A DNA stretch of 64,000 nt from Leucobacter chromiireducens subsp. chromiireducens (GTDB taxonomy: Bacteria; Actinomycetota; Actinomycetes; Actinomycetales; Microbacteriaceae), in assembly GCF_016758255.1 (NCBI RefSeq), contig NZ_QYAD01000001.1, forward strand, positions 868,001 through 932,000, read 5' to 3'. Below the pieces are notes generated by a model, which was not told the origin of the DNA, ran no database searches, and saw only the letters and a list, made by a program, of their open reading frames with translations. The position numbers were made by a program, and so were the translations under genes. Positions 44,425 through 52,762 of this stretch are shown here, one piece after another (position 1 is the stretch's first letter; each line of letters begins with the position of its first letter).

Positions 44425-45912
44425 ATGGAGCAGCCTGTGGCAGAGGCCCAGCAGGAAACGAGTCAGCGGAGCACCGTGGAGCCGAAGGGCGGACTCGACC
44501 GCTTCTTCCACATCACGGAGCGCGGATCCACGATCGGTACGGAAATCCGCGGCGGTCTCGTGACCTTCGTGACGATGGCGTACATCGTGATCCTCAACCC
44601 GATCATCCTTTCGGGGAAGGAAGACATCGCGGGGAACGTCCTTGATTTCGGGCAGGTGAGCGCCGTCACCGCGCTCGCGGCCGGCATCATGACGATCCTC
44701 TTCGGTCTCGTCTCTCGCCTCCCCTTCGCGTTCGCAGCGGGGCTCGGGATCAACGCGTTCCTCGCGTTCTCCGTGGTGCAGGAGGTCACCTGGCCTGAGG
44801 CCATGGCCATCGTGGTCATCAACGGTGTGCTCATCGTGCTGCTCGCCGCCACCGGCCTGCGCCGCATGATCTTCGACGCGGTTCCCGTGCAGCTGAAGCT
44901 CGCGATCACCGTGGGCATCGGCTTCTTCATCGCGTTCATCGGTTTCGTGAACTCCGGCTTCGTTGATGCGACCGGCCAGTCTTCGCCTCCCGTGGGCCTT
45001 GGCCCGTCGGGCGTTGGCTTCATCGCCACCATTCCCACCCTGATCTTCGTGATCACCCTCGTGCTCACGGGCGTGCTCGTTGCAAAGAAGGTCAAGGGCG
45101 GCATCCTCATCGGTCTCGTGAGCGGCACGGTCATCGCCGTGATCGTCGAGGCGATCTGGAAGATTGGTCCGAAGTTTGGCGCCGACGGCAGCGTCAACCC
45201 CGGCGGCTGGAGCCTCACCGAGCCCGTCCTCGGTGCAAACCCGTTCGCGGTTCCCGATCTGAGCCTCGTCGGAGCTGTCAGCTTCGACTTCGGCAAGGTT
45301 GGTTTCGTGACCGTCGTGATGCTCGTTTTCACGCTGCTCTTCACGAACTTCTTCGATGCGATGGGCACCATGACGGGTCTGTCCCGCGAGGCTGGCCTCG
45401 CGGACGAGAAGGGCAACTTCCCCCGCATCAAGTCGGCGCTCGTTGTCGAGGGCATCGGCGCGGTCGTGGGCGGCGGCACCTCCTCGTCCTCCACCACGGT
45501 GTTCATCGAGTCGGGCGCGGGCATCGGTGAGGGTGCACGCACCGGCCTCGCAAACGTCGTGACCGGCCTGGTCTTCCTGCTGGCGATGTTCTTCACGCCG
45601 CTCACGGAGATCGTGCCGACCGAGGTTGCGGCTGCCGCCCTCGTCATCGTCGGCGCGATGATGATGTCGCAGATCTCGAACATCGATCTGAGTGACTTCC
45701 GCGTGCTGCTGCCCGTCTTCCTGACGGCAGCCGTCATGCCGCTCAGCTACTCGATCGCAAACGGTATCGGCGCGGGCTTCGTGTCGTGGGTGCTCGTGCA
45801 CGCACTCACGGGCAAGGCCAAGCAGGTGCACTGGCTGCTGTGGATCGTGTCCGCAGGCTTCGTGATCTTCTTTGCTCGTGGCCCCATCGAGGCGCTGCTC
45901 GGCGTCGCGTAG
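44425..45912 (+). CDS. NCS2-family nucleobase permease (AzgA-like)
   Basis: 495 residues from ATG 44425; a GTG at 44437 has better GGAG spacing and would remove four. About twelve membrane helices. AzgA-type features: TEIRGGLVTFVTMAYIVILN at the start, FAAGLGINAFLAFSVV, FFDAMGTMTGLSREAGLADE, and ALVVEGIGAVVGGGTSSSST, the last two corresponding to the substrate-site helices 8 and 10. Imports purines (adenine, guanine, hypoxanthine) with protons in characterised relatives. Single gene with its own terminator. Confidence 0.93.
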   Translation: MEQPVAEAQQETSQRSTVEPKGGLDRFFHITERGSTIGTEIRGGLVTFVTMAYIVILNPIILSGKEDIAGNVLDFGQVSAVTALAAGIMTILFGLVSRLPFAFAAGLGINAFLAFSVVQEVTWPEAMAIVVINGVLIVLLAATGLRRMIFDAVPVQLKLAITVGIGFFIAFIGFVNSGFVDATGQSSPPVGLGPSGVGFIATIPTLIFVITLVLTGVLVAKKVKGGILIGLVSGTVIAVIVEAIWKIGPKFGADGSVNPGGWSLTEPVLGANPFAVPDLSLVGAVSFDFGKVGFVTVVMLVFTLLFTNFFDAMGTMTGLSREAGLADEKGNFPRIKSALVVEGIGAVVGGGTSSSSTTVFIESGAGIGEGARTGLANVVTGLVFLLAMFFTPLTEIVPTEVAAAALVIVGAMMMSQISNIDLSDFRVLLPVFLTAAVMPLSYSIANGIGAGFVSWVLVHALTGKAKQVHWLLWIVSAGFVIFFARGPIEALLGVA

Positions 45913-45928
45913 TACGGCGCGCACAATG

Positions 45929-45964
45929 CAGAAGGGCCCCGGGGTGATCCCCGGGGCCCTTCTG
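45929..45964. terminator. 16-bp bidirectional terminator
   Basis: CAGAAGGGCCCCGGGG pairs perfectly with CCCCGGGGCCCTTCTG around TGAT, between two convergent genes. Confidence 0.9.
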
Positions 45965-45984
45965 TGCTTTGGCGTCTCTGCGCG

Positions 45985-47184
45985 CTAGTTGCCGAGTACC
46001 TTCTGGAACGCCTGGGTGTAGCGGTTGTCTTCCTCCGCGGTGAGTGAGCGCATGTCAAAGATTCGCTTGGACATCTCCTCGTCGGGGAAGATGAGCGGGT
46101 TCTCAGCGAGCTCCGGGTTCAGTTTCGCCATCTCCTCCTGCGCGCCGGCCACTGGGCAGACGTACTGCACATATTCGGCAACCTGAGCTGCGACCTCGGG
46201 CTCGTAGTAGTAGTCGACGAGCTCGTGGGCCTGCTCGAACGCCTGCGTGGCCTTCGGCATCGAGAAGGAGTCGATGAAGACGGACGCGCCCGACTCGGGC
46301 ACGACGAACTTCCAGATCTCCTCGCCGGCTTCCTCGTTGAGGATGGCGATGTCACCGGACCAGCACATGCCAGCCCACACATTGCCCTGTTCCAGATCCT
46401 GCGTGTATGAGTTTCCTTTCACCGTCGACACCTGGCCACTGTCGATGTGCTTCTTCGCGACCGCAAGTGCGGCCTCGAACTCGGGGTCACCCCAATTGCC
46501 CTCGATGTCTACACCCTGCTCGAGCATGATGAGGGCGAGCGTGTCATCCTGTTCGGTGAGGAGGTTGACCTTGCCCTTGAGTTCGGAGGCCCACAGATCG
46601 GAGACCTCCCGCACGCCCTTGGGGTAGAGCTGGGTGTTGTAGACGAGGCCGGTCATGCCCGCCTGGTAGGGAACCGACCAGACTCGATCGGGATCGAAAC
46701 TTGCGTGCTTCACCATGTCGATCATGTTGGCGTCGACGTTCGGCATGAGCGAGCGATCGAACTCGAGAAGTTGATCCTGCTCGACCAGGCGCACGGTGGT
46801 CGTGTCCGACGGCACGATGAGGTCGTACCCCGTATCCTGCTCGAGCTTCAGTTGGTCCTTGATCTTCGCGATGAAGGTCTTGTTGTCGTCGATGTCCTCG
46901 TAGTACTCGACGTTGATGTTCGTGCGCTCCATGAACTCGTTCAGGGACGGCCAATCGCCCGTGTTCTCGTCGTAGTCGAGGTAGTAGGTCCAGTTGGCCC
47001 AGCGCAGCGTGCCGCCGGAACCGTCGCCCGGGCCGCTCTGACCCGAGCATGCGGCGAGGGACCCCGCCCCAATCATGGCCGCGCCGAATGCGGAACCGCG
47101 CAGCAGCTGCCTCCGGCTGAGCTGAGCGGCGCGTGCGCGGCGGACAAGTTCCTGGACGACGGGATCGGACGTCGAGTGGGACAT
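45985..47184 (-). CDS. Orphan PotD-like polyamine-binding protein
   Basis: 399 residues. Twin-arginine-like LSRRQLLRGSAFGAAM combined with a lipobox (SLAAC), so it is probably exported folded and lipid-anchored. The mature part is a type-II periplasmic binding fold of the PotD/PotF group: LRWANWTYYLDYDENTGDWP, YDLIVPSDTTTVRLVEQDQL, VWAGMCWSGDIAILNE. It resembles the binding protein encoded at 52763 closely in plan and motifs, but no permease or ATPase gene adjoins it. It probably shares the transporter at 53977-56829, which is inference. A perfect AAAGGAGG ribosome site precedes the ATG. Confidence 0.9.
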   Translation of the reverse strand: MSHSTSDPVVQELVRRARAAQLSRRQLLRGSAFGAAMIGAGSLAACSGQSGPGDGSGGTLRWANWTYYLDYDENTGDWPSLNEFMERTNINVEYYEDIDDNKTFIAKIKDQLKLEQDTGYDLIVPSDTTTVRLVEQDQLLEFDRSLMPNVDANMIDMVKHASFDPDRVWSVPYQAGMTGLVYNTQLYPKGVREVSDLWASELKGKVNLLTEQDDTLALIMLEQGVDIEGNWGDPEFEAALAVAKKHIDSGQVSTVKGNSYTQDLEQGNVWAGMCWSGDIAILNEEAGEEIWKFVVPESGASVFIDSFSMPKATQAFEQAHELVDYYYEPEVAAQVAEYVQYVCPVAGAQEEMAKLNPELAENPLIFPDEEMSKRIFDMRSLTAEEDNRYTQAFQKVLGN

Positions 47185-47202
47185 GTTTCCTCCTTTGGAA
47201 AC
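47185..47202 (-). promoter_or_regulatory. Hairpin enclosing the ribosome site of the orphan PotD gene
   Basis: In the message, GTTTCC pairs with GGAAAC directly before the ATG, with AAAGGA in the loop and the GG of the Shine-Dalgarno in the stem. It could modulate translation. The rest of the gap to 47318 shows nothing clear. Confidence 0.4.
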
Positions 47203-47318
47203 AGGCAGCGGAAAGGTGTGCTGGCCCCATCCTCACACATCTGGTGCGGGAACGTAAATGCTCGTGTCAGGATCGTTGACGAACGGAGTGTCGACGCGCC
47301 ACCCCGGCGTCGAGTGGC

Positions 47319-48155
47319 CTACGCTTCGGCCGCGCCGAGCACCACGTCGCGCAGCTCGTGGACGAGTTCGGGCGCGGCCGCGAAGAGCAGCGGCTCTCCG
47401 GGCGGCGTCGCGTCATCGCGGCCGATCAGCGATGCGCCGGCTTCGCGCGCGATAAGCGCGGCGGCTGCATAGTCCCAGGGCTGCAGGCCGCGCTCGAAGA
47501 ATGCGTCGAGCCTCCCCGCCGCGAAGGAGCACAGATCGTAGGCTGCGGAGCCGAGGCGGCGAATGTCGCGTGCTCGGGGGAGGAGCCGGGACACCATCGC
47601 GGCCTGCTCGATGCGGCGCTCAACGGTGTAGCCGAATCCCGTGCCCACGAGCGAGGTGGCGAGTTCAGTGTTGCCGGAAATCGAGATTTCCTTCCCATTG
47701 AGGCGCGCGCCGCCGCCCTCGTGGGCCTCGAACAGCTCGTCGAGCCGCGGCGCGTACACGGCCCCGGCAATACCGCGACGGCCATCTGCCATCGCCGTGG
47801 GGTCCGCGACCGTCGCCGCAATGCTCACCGCGTACACGGGCAGATCGTAGAGGTAGTTCACGGTGCCATCGATGGGGTCGACAACCCAGGTGATGCCCGA
47901 CGTGCCCTCCACACCAGCGCCCTCCTCGCCCAAGATTCCGTCGTCCGGGCGCGCAGCGCGCAGCGCCCGGACGACCAGCTCCTCGGCCTCGCGGTCCGCG
48001 GCGGTGACGACGTCGGTGATGCTCGACTTGCTTGCCGCGACGTCCACGCCCGCCGCACGCAGTTCCTGGATGCGCCGGCCCGTGTCCACGGCGATGCGCG
48101 CTGCGATCGCGCTGAGCTCTGCGGCGGAAACAGTGGGGGCCTGCGCATCAGTCAT
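47319..48155 (-). CDS. Inositol monophosphatase family protein
   Basis: 278 residues. Mg2+-dependent, Li+-sensitive phosphatase fold: metal ligands Glu in GILGEEGAG and Asp in WVVDPIDGTVNYLYDLPVYA, plus the C-terminal GLQPWDYAAAALIAREAGAS with the last Asp. In the family, substrates include inositol-1-phosphate, fructose-1,6-bisphosphate, histidinol phosphate and PAP. Length and motifs fit SuhB/ImpA-type enzymes. Starts nine bases upstream of, and is read away from, the amt stop. Confidence 0.92.
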   Translation of the reverse strand: MTDAQAPTVSAAELSAIAARIAVDTGRRIQELRAAGVDVAASKSSITDVVTAADREAEELVVRALRAARPDDGILGEEGAGVEGTSGITWVVDPIDGTVNYLYDLPVYAVSIAATVADPTAMADGRRGIAGAVYAPRLDELFEAHEGGGARLNGKEISISGNTELATSLVGTGFGYTVERRIEQAAMVSRLLPRARDIRRLGSAAYDLCSFAAGRLDAFFERGLQPWDYAAAALIAREAGASLIGRDDATPPGEPLLFAAAPELVHELRDVVLGAAEA

Positions 48156-48164
48156 GCCTTGAGC

Positions 48165-49406
48165 CTACCGCCGTGCCGTGGCGGCGGGGAGGCTCGGCGC
48201 GACGTCGAGCGCGTAGGCGTCTTCTCCGTGGGCGGTGGCATCGATCCCAAGCTGTTCCATGCGAGGTGGCACCCGCAGTCCAGTCAGCGCCCGGACCGCG
48301 CCCGCGATCGCGAGGGACACGACGAAGGAGTAGAGCATGACGCCGAGCACCGAGATGGTCTGCACGAGAAGGAGGCCGGCGTCGCCACCCACGAGGAGGC
48401 CGCGCCCTTCACTCGCGAAGAACCCGAGGTAGAGCGTGCCGAGCACTCCCGCAACGAGGTGGAGGCCCACGACATCGAGCGAGTCATCGAAGCCCAGTCG
48501 GTACTTCCAGTCGATTGCGAGCGCGCAGATTGCCCCGGCGAGGAGCCCGAGCAGCAGCGCCCAGAGCGGCGCGAGATCGGCGCAGGCTGGGGTAATCGCG
48601 ACGAGGCCCGCCACGGCGCCCGAGGTGGCACCGACAACCGAGGGCTTCTTGCCGCGCAGTCGGTCCGTTGCAAGCCAGCCCAGGATCGCCGCCGCCGGCG
48701 CCCCAATCGTGTTCACGAGGATGAGGCCGGCCGTGCCCGGCGTGTCTGCGGCGCCCGCGTTGAAGCCAATCCAGCCGAACCAGAGGAGCGCCGCGCCGAT
48801 CGTTACGAGCGGCAGGCTGTGCGGGCGGTGCGAGCCCGGGGCGAAGCCGGTGCGCTTGCCGGCGACGAGCGCGAGGGCGAGCGCTGCGGCCCCCGCGTTG
48901 ATGTGCACCGCGGTGCCGCCCGCCCAGTCGATGACCTCCGGGGTGCCAAGCGCGGTACCGAGGTTCTGGATCCAGCCCCCGCCCCACACCCACGCCGCGA
49001 CGGGGAAGTACACGAGTGTTGCCCACAGGCCAGCGAAGATCACCCAGGAGCCGAGGCCGACCCGATCAGCGATCGCCCCCGAGATGAGGGCCGTGGCGAT
49101 CATTGCAAACGTGGATCCGAAGCCGAGGCCGATGAACTCGGCCGGATCGGTGTGAAGCAGCCCGAGGTCAGCCGCGGGGTTTCCAGCCCAGCCGCCCTCG
49201 CCCGCGGCAAAGCTGCTCATCCCGTAGCCAACGAGGATCCAGAGCACGCCGACGACTCCCATCGCGCTGATGCTGAAGAGCATCATGTTGACCACCGAGC
49301 GGACCCGCACGAGGCCCCCGTAGAACAGCGCGAGGCCGGGGGTCATGACGAGCACGAGGGCTGAGCTGGCAAGCACCCAGACGTCGTGCGGAGTGAGCTG
49401 TTCCAT
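48165..49406 (-). CDS. amt: Ammonium transporter Amt
   Basis: 413 residues from ATG 49406, preceded by GGAAGG; a frame extension to 49781 overlaps rpsO and is rejected. Eleven membrane helices: [40 protein letters not shown], and the pore regions [18 protein letters not shown] and [20 protein letters not shown] with the twin His. The stretch [20 protein letters not shown] is the Amt signature. No glnK or glnD follows; the downstream gene is the inositol phosphatase. The unusual pairing suggests amt stands alone here. Confidence 0.94.
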   Translation of the reverse strand: MEQLTPHDVWVLASSALVLVMTPGLALFYGGLVRVRSVVNMMLFSISAMGVVGVLWILVGYGMSSFAAGEGGWAGNPAADLGLLHTDPAEFIGLGFGSTFAMIATALISGAIADRVGLGSWVIFAGLWATLVYFPVAAWVWGGGWIQNLGTALGTPEVIDWAGGTAVHINAGAAALALALVAGKRTGFAPGSHRPHSLPLVTIGAALLWFGWIGFNAGAADTPGTAGLILVNTIGAPAAAILGWLATDRLRGKKPSVVGATSGAVAGLVAITPACADLAPLWALLLGLLAGAICALAIDWKYRLGFDDSLDVVGLHLVAGVLGTLYLGFFASEGRGLLVGGDAGLLLVQTISVLGVMLYSFVVSLAIAGAVRALTGLRVPPRMEQLGIDATAHGEDAYALDVAPSLPAATARR

Positions 49407-49549
49407 GCGGCACCACCTTCCCCCGGGGCGGGCCCGGGAATCTGTTGTGGCACCAGTGTGCGGGCGCGCCGTTTCGCGAGGGTTCCCGCGCGATCTCAGT
49501 TCGGGGTCGAGTGCGTCACGGTCGTGTTTCGTGGGGGAGCGCGGGGTGC

Positions 49550-49555
49550 TAAGAT
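49550..49555 (+). promoter_or_regulatory. -10 element and leader of rpsO
   Basis: TAAGAT gives a leader of about 80 bases with GCCGT-TTA-ACGGC near its start and AGGAAGGGG before the ATG. Autogenous control is known for S15 in other bacteria. Confidence 0.45.
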
Positions 49556-49641
49556 GTACAGGTTGCCGTTTAACGGCCGCGGATAAAGAGAGCCCCAGCA
49601 TCCCGCTGACGGCGCCGCGCAGCAACAGGAAGGGGATCCCT

Positions 49642-49911
49642 ATGGCACTGGAAGCAGACGTCAAGAAGGCGATCATCGACGAGTACGCAACCAAGCCCGG
49701 CGACACCGGTTCCCCCGAGGTGCAGGTTGCTATGCTCACGCAGCGTATCAAGGACCTGACCGAGCACCTCAAGGAGCACAAGCACGACCACCACTCGCGT
49801 CGTGGCCTCCTGCTGCTCGTTGGTCAGCGCCGTCGCCTGCTGAGCTACCTCCAGAACGTGGACATCACGCGCTACCGTTCGCTCATCGAGCGTCTCGGCC
49901 TGCGCCGATAG
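49642..49911 (+). CDS. rpsO: Ribosomal protein S15
   Basis: 89 residues, full length. All-helical 16S rRNA-binding protein of the small-subunit platform. Motifs [40 protein letters not shown] and the C-terminal [12 protein letters not shown] are diagnostic. The usual neighbour pnp is not within reach downstream; instead a hairpin and a degenerate stretch follow. Confidence 0.98.
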   Translation: MALEADVKKAIIDEYATKPGDTGSPEVQVAMLTQRIKDLTEHLKEHKHDHHSRRGLLLLVGQRRRLLSYLQNVDITRYRSLIERLGLRR

Positions 49912-49941
49912 TTTGCGGCTGATCGTCAGCTGACTTTCTGC

Positions 49942-49976
49942 GAAGCGCCCGTCACCCCTGTGGTGGCGGGCGCTTC
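49942..49976 (+). terminator. Terminator of rpsO
   Basis: A 15-bp stem with one G-U pair (49942-49956 with 49962-49976) and a five-base loop. Only a weak U content follows. Confidence 0.7.
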
Positions 49977-50004
49977 CGCGTTCCCGGGGCTCGGTGCGGG
50001 GGTG

Positions 50005-50027
50005 CTGAGCTGAGCTGAGCTGAGCTG
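50005..50027. repeat. CTGAG pentamer repeat
   Basis: Four tandem CTGAG units plus CTG. A simple repeat in the gene-free stretch between rpsO and the aminotransferase. Confidence 0.8.
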
Positions 50028-50101
50028 CGGCGCGCTCTGTCCCCAGCGGCGCCCAGCCGGATCGATCGGGATCAGAGACGCCGAGCTGTGCCGCGGTACA
50101 G

Positions 50102-50395
50102 CGCCACCGGCTGGAGCTCGCTGAGGCGGACATCGTCACCGTGGCAGGCGTGAAGTGCACCGGCCTGCTCCGAACACTCATCGATGTCGGACGGACCGCG
50201 AGTGACGAGCAAGCCGCGGTGGTGCTGGACGCGGGGTCGCGGCTGAACAACAAGTTTGGCAGGGCGACCGAGACAAAGGTTTGGCGAACCGAGGTGCTGC
50301 AGCACCTTGAGTGGCTGCCACCCGGACCAGGAAGGGCGCGAGCGCTCGGCGAGAGGCTCGCGGCCTTCGGACTGCACCCGGCAGCTACCTGCGCG
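50102..50395 (+). pseudogene. Remnant of an AbiEi/DUF559-like protein
   Basis: An open stretch without its own start encodes RHRLELAEADIVTVAGVKCT, then GLLRTLIDVGRTASDEQAAV, VLDAGSRL and, after a gap, EVLQHLEWLPPGPGRARALG. This order resembles the middle of actinobacterial proteins with an AbiEi-like N-terminal and a DUF559 C-terminal domain, in which a phrase like TSPARTLVDLAR and a Arg/Ala-rich helix follow each other. The N-terminal winged helix and the nuclease-like end are missing. It occupies most of the 560-base gap 49912-50471. The family resemblance is from memory and tentative. Confidence 0.4.
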
Positions 50396-50420
50396 TGCGA
50401 CGCGGGCGGGCCACAACGGG

Positions 50421-50452
50421 AACGGCCCCCTCGCCGAAGCGAGGGGGCCGTT
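50421..50452. terminator. Terminator at the end of the aminotransferase gene
   Basis: AACGGCCCCCTCG pairs perfectly with CGAGGGGGCCGTT around CCGAAG, 19 bases after the leftward aminotransferase stop. Confidence 0.75.
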
Positions 50453-50471
50453 CTGGCAGTCCGTGAAGAAC

Positions 50472-51866
50472 TTAGATCTTCGAGGACGCGTCCTTCAGGA
50501 CGCTGCGCAGGATGCCGCCGATCTCTGCGAACTCAGCCGGACCAATGGTCAGCGGCGGAGCGAGCTGGATGACGGGGTCTCCACGGTCGTCGGCGCGGCA
50601 GTACAGGCCGGCGTCCCACAGCGCGGGGGAGAGGTAATCGCGGAGCAGTCGGTTCGACTCCTCCTCGTTGAAGGTCTCCTTGGTCGCCTTGTCCTTGACA
50701 AGCTCGATGCCGAAGAAGTATCCCTCGCCACGCACGTCACCGACGATGTCGATGTCGAGCAGCTTCTCGAGCTCGGCGCGGAACAGCGGGCTGTTCTCGC
50801 GCACGCGGCCGTTGAGGTCCTCTTCCTCGAAGATGTCGAGGTTCTCGAGGGCCGCAGCAGCTGCCGCCGGGTGACCAGCGAAGGTGAAGCCGTGGTAGAA
50901 GGTGTTGTCCTCCGAGTTGAAGGGCTCCGACACCTTGTCCGAGACGATCATGGCACCGAGGGGGACGTAGCCCGAGGTGATGCCCTTTGCCGAGGTGATG
51001 ATGTCGGGCTCGTAGCCGAGCGCCTTCGAGGCGAAGAAGTCGCCCACGCGGCCGTAGGCACAGATGACCTCGTCCGAAACGAGCAGCACGTCGTACTGGT
51101 CGCAGATCTCGCGCACGCGCTTGAAGTATCCGGGGGGCGGCGGGAAGCAGCCACCGGAGTTCTGCACGGGCTCAAGGAAGACAGCAGCAACGGTCTCGGG
51201 ACCCTCGAAGAGGATCGCCTCCTCGATGCGGTTTGCTGCCCACTGGCCGAATGCCTCGAGGTCGTTGGACGGAGCGCCCATCTCCTCAGCACGGTAGAAG
51301 TTCGTGTTGGGCACGCGGTGACCACCGGGGGTCAGCGGCTCGTAGAACTTCTTCATGTCGGGGATACCGGTGATCGCCAGGGCGCCCTGCGGGGTGCCGT
51401 GGTAGGCAACCGAACGCGAGATGACCTTGTGCTTCATCGGCTGGCCCTTGATCTTCCAGAAGTGCTTCGCCAGCTTGAATGCCGACTCCACAGCCTCGCC
51501 ACCACCGGTGGTGAAGAAGACCTTGTTCATCTCGCCGGGAGCGTACGAAGCGAGACGCTCCGAGAGCTCGATGGCTGCCGGGTGGCCGTAGGACCAGATC
51601 GGCATGAAGTCAAGCTGCTTCATCTGCTTGGCTGCTGCCTGAACGATGCGATCGCGGCCGTGGCCAGCGTTCACAACGAAGAGACCTGCAAGGCCGTCGA
51701 TGTACTCCTTGCCAGCAGCATCGTAGATGTGGTGGCCCTCGGCGCGCGTGATGACGGGGATGCCGTCGTTCAGCACCTTGCGGTTCGTGAAGTGCGGCCA
51801 CATGTGGCGCTTGGCCGAAGCCTGGAGCGCCGCGGTGTCAACCGCCGCAGTGGGATCGAATGACAT
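50472..51866 (-). CDS. Class III aminotransferase, probably polyamine/omega-amino
   Basis: 464 residues from ATG 51866; a TTG at 51884 would overlap the Lrp gene. PLP fold type I: GGGEAVESAFKLAKHFWKIK, the Asp in LLVSDEVICAYGRVGDFFAS and the PLP lysine in DIITSAKGITSGYVPLGAMI, followed by GFTFAGHPAAAAAALENLDI. The N-terminal HMWPHFTNRK and SRSVAYHGTPQGALAITGIP are typical of putrescine/beta-alanine-pyruvate type enzymes. With a pot transporter and PuuP-like permease next door, putrescine or a related diamine is the likely donor. No partner aldehyde dehydrogenase is in the window. Two bases separate it from the Lrp gene. Confidence 0.9.
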   Translation of the reverse strand: MSFDPTAAVDTAALQASAKRHMWPHFTNRKVLNDGIPVITRAEGHHIYDAAGKEYIDGLAGLFVVNAGHGRDRIVQAAAKQMKQLDFMPIWSYGHPAAIELSERLASYAPGEMNKVFFTTGGGEAVESAFKLAKHFWKIKGQPMKHKVISRSVAYHGTPQGALAITGIPDMKKFYEPLTPGGHRVPNTNFYRAEEMGAPSNDLEAFGQWAANRIEEAILFEGPETVAAVFLEPVQNSGGCFPPPPGYFKRVREICDQYDVLLVSDEVICAYGRVGDFFASKALGYEPDIITSAKGITSGYVPLGAMIVSDKVSEPFNSEDNTFYHGFTFAGHPAAAAAALENLDIFEEEDLNGRVRENSPLFRAELEKLLDIDIVGDVRGEGYFFGIELVKDKATKETFNEEESNRLLRDYLSPALWDAGLYCRADDRGDPVIQLAPPLTIGPAEFAEIGGILRSVLKDASSKI

Positions 51867-51868
51867 GG

Positions 51869-52336
51869 TTATCTTGTTCCCCAATCGTATTTCTGTTTGG
51901 TGAGTTGGAGGTATACAAACGTCTCCGTCGCCGCGACGCCTTCGACCGCACGAATCTTCTCGTTGAGAAGCTCGATGAGTCCGTCGTCATCCTCACACAC
52001 CACCTCGACGATGATGTCGAAGGAGCCTGCGCTGAGCACGACGTAGCTGATCTCGGGGATGGCGGAGAGCTGATCAGCGACGACACGGGTGTCGCCGGAG
52101 ACCCGGATACCGAGCATTGCCTGGCGGGTAAAGCCAAGGCGCATGGGATCGGTCACTGCAACGATCTGCATGACCCCGGTATCCGTGAGTTTTTGCACGC
52201 GCTGACGCACGGCGGCCTCACTGAGGCCGACCGCTTTCCCGATCTCCGCGTACGAGCGGCGGCCATCGCGCTGAAGTTGCTCGATGATCGCCTTCGACGT
52301 TGGGTCGAGAGCCTGCGACGTGCGTTTGCTGCTCAC
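51869..52336 (-). CDS. Lrp/AsnC-family transcription regulator
   Basis: 155 residues from GTG 52336. An N-terminal helix-turn-helix (LDPTSKAIIEQLQRDGRRSY, EIGKAVGLSEAAVRQRVQKL) and a C-terminal RAM ligand domain (AMLGIRVSGDTRVVADQLSA, IIVEVVCEDDDGLIELLNEK). It is first in an operon with the aminotransferase and divergent from the polyamine transporter, so it probably senses an amino acid or polyamine product and controls both directions. A -10-like AAGAAT places the transcription start at or next to the GTG. Confidence 0.93.
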   Translation of the reverse strand: MSSKRTSQALDPTSKAIIEQLQRDGRRSYAEIGKAVGLSEAAVRQRVQKLTDTGVMQIVAVTDPMRLGFTRQAMLGIRVSGDTRVVADQLSAIPEISYVVLSAGSFDIIVEVVCEDDDGLIELLNEKIRAVEGVAATETFVYLQLTKQKYDWGTR

Positions 52337-52343
52337 GTTACTG

Positions 52344-52349
52344 ATTCTT
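52344..52349 (-). promoter_or_regulatory. -10-like element of Lrp-aminotransferase operon
   Basis: On the minus strand AAGAAT begins 13 bases before GTG 52336; no ribosome site is visible. Confidence 0.45.
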
Positions 52350-52671
52350 GCAGTGAGAACCTGAAAAAGCAAAGGAATCCGAAGATAACGGAGACGATTT
52401 CTGTTGATTTCGCCCTTTTAGACGAGGAGCGGGCGCGCGCGATGGGTGCACAACGGCGCGGGATCGCCGCACTGCCGAGCATAACCCTGGGCCCCGCGCG
52501 CTTCCACCTTTTTCCCTGGTCCGTTCGGTGAACTTGCAGCTCTGCTCCGCAGCCGAACCACGCCAATTGCGGGCGTACCCGGGCCAGCGATTCGTGCTCT
52601 TCATTTCGCACAAAATGTAACCGTTTCATGAAGAATTCCGGTTCCAGAGGTTATCTTCTTTGCATCGAGTC

Positions 52672-52686
52672 ACTGTCTGTGACAGT
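52672..52686. promoter_or_regulatory. Palindrome in the polyamine-operon promoter region
   Basis: ACTGTC-TGT-GACAGT is a perfect 6-3-6 palindrome, followed by a partial copy (CAGTGTCACC) and GACTGTCGG further on. It lies 77 bases before the binding-protein ATG. The 426-base gap 52337-52762 holds two divergent promoters, an AT-rich patch near 52360-52410 and this site; no further gene is seen. Confidence 0.5.
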
Positions 52687-52762
52687 CTCAGTGTCACCAC
52701 CCGGCAGTGTCGCCGTTTGTGCGACTGTCGGTTCGCCTATGAGAAACCAAGGGAGATCTCTC

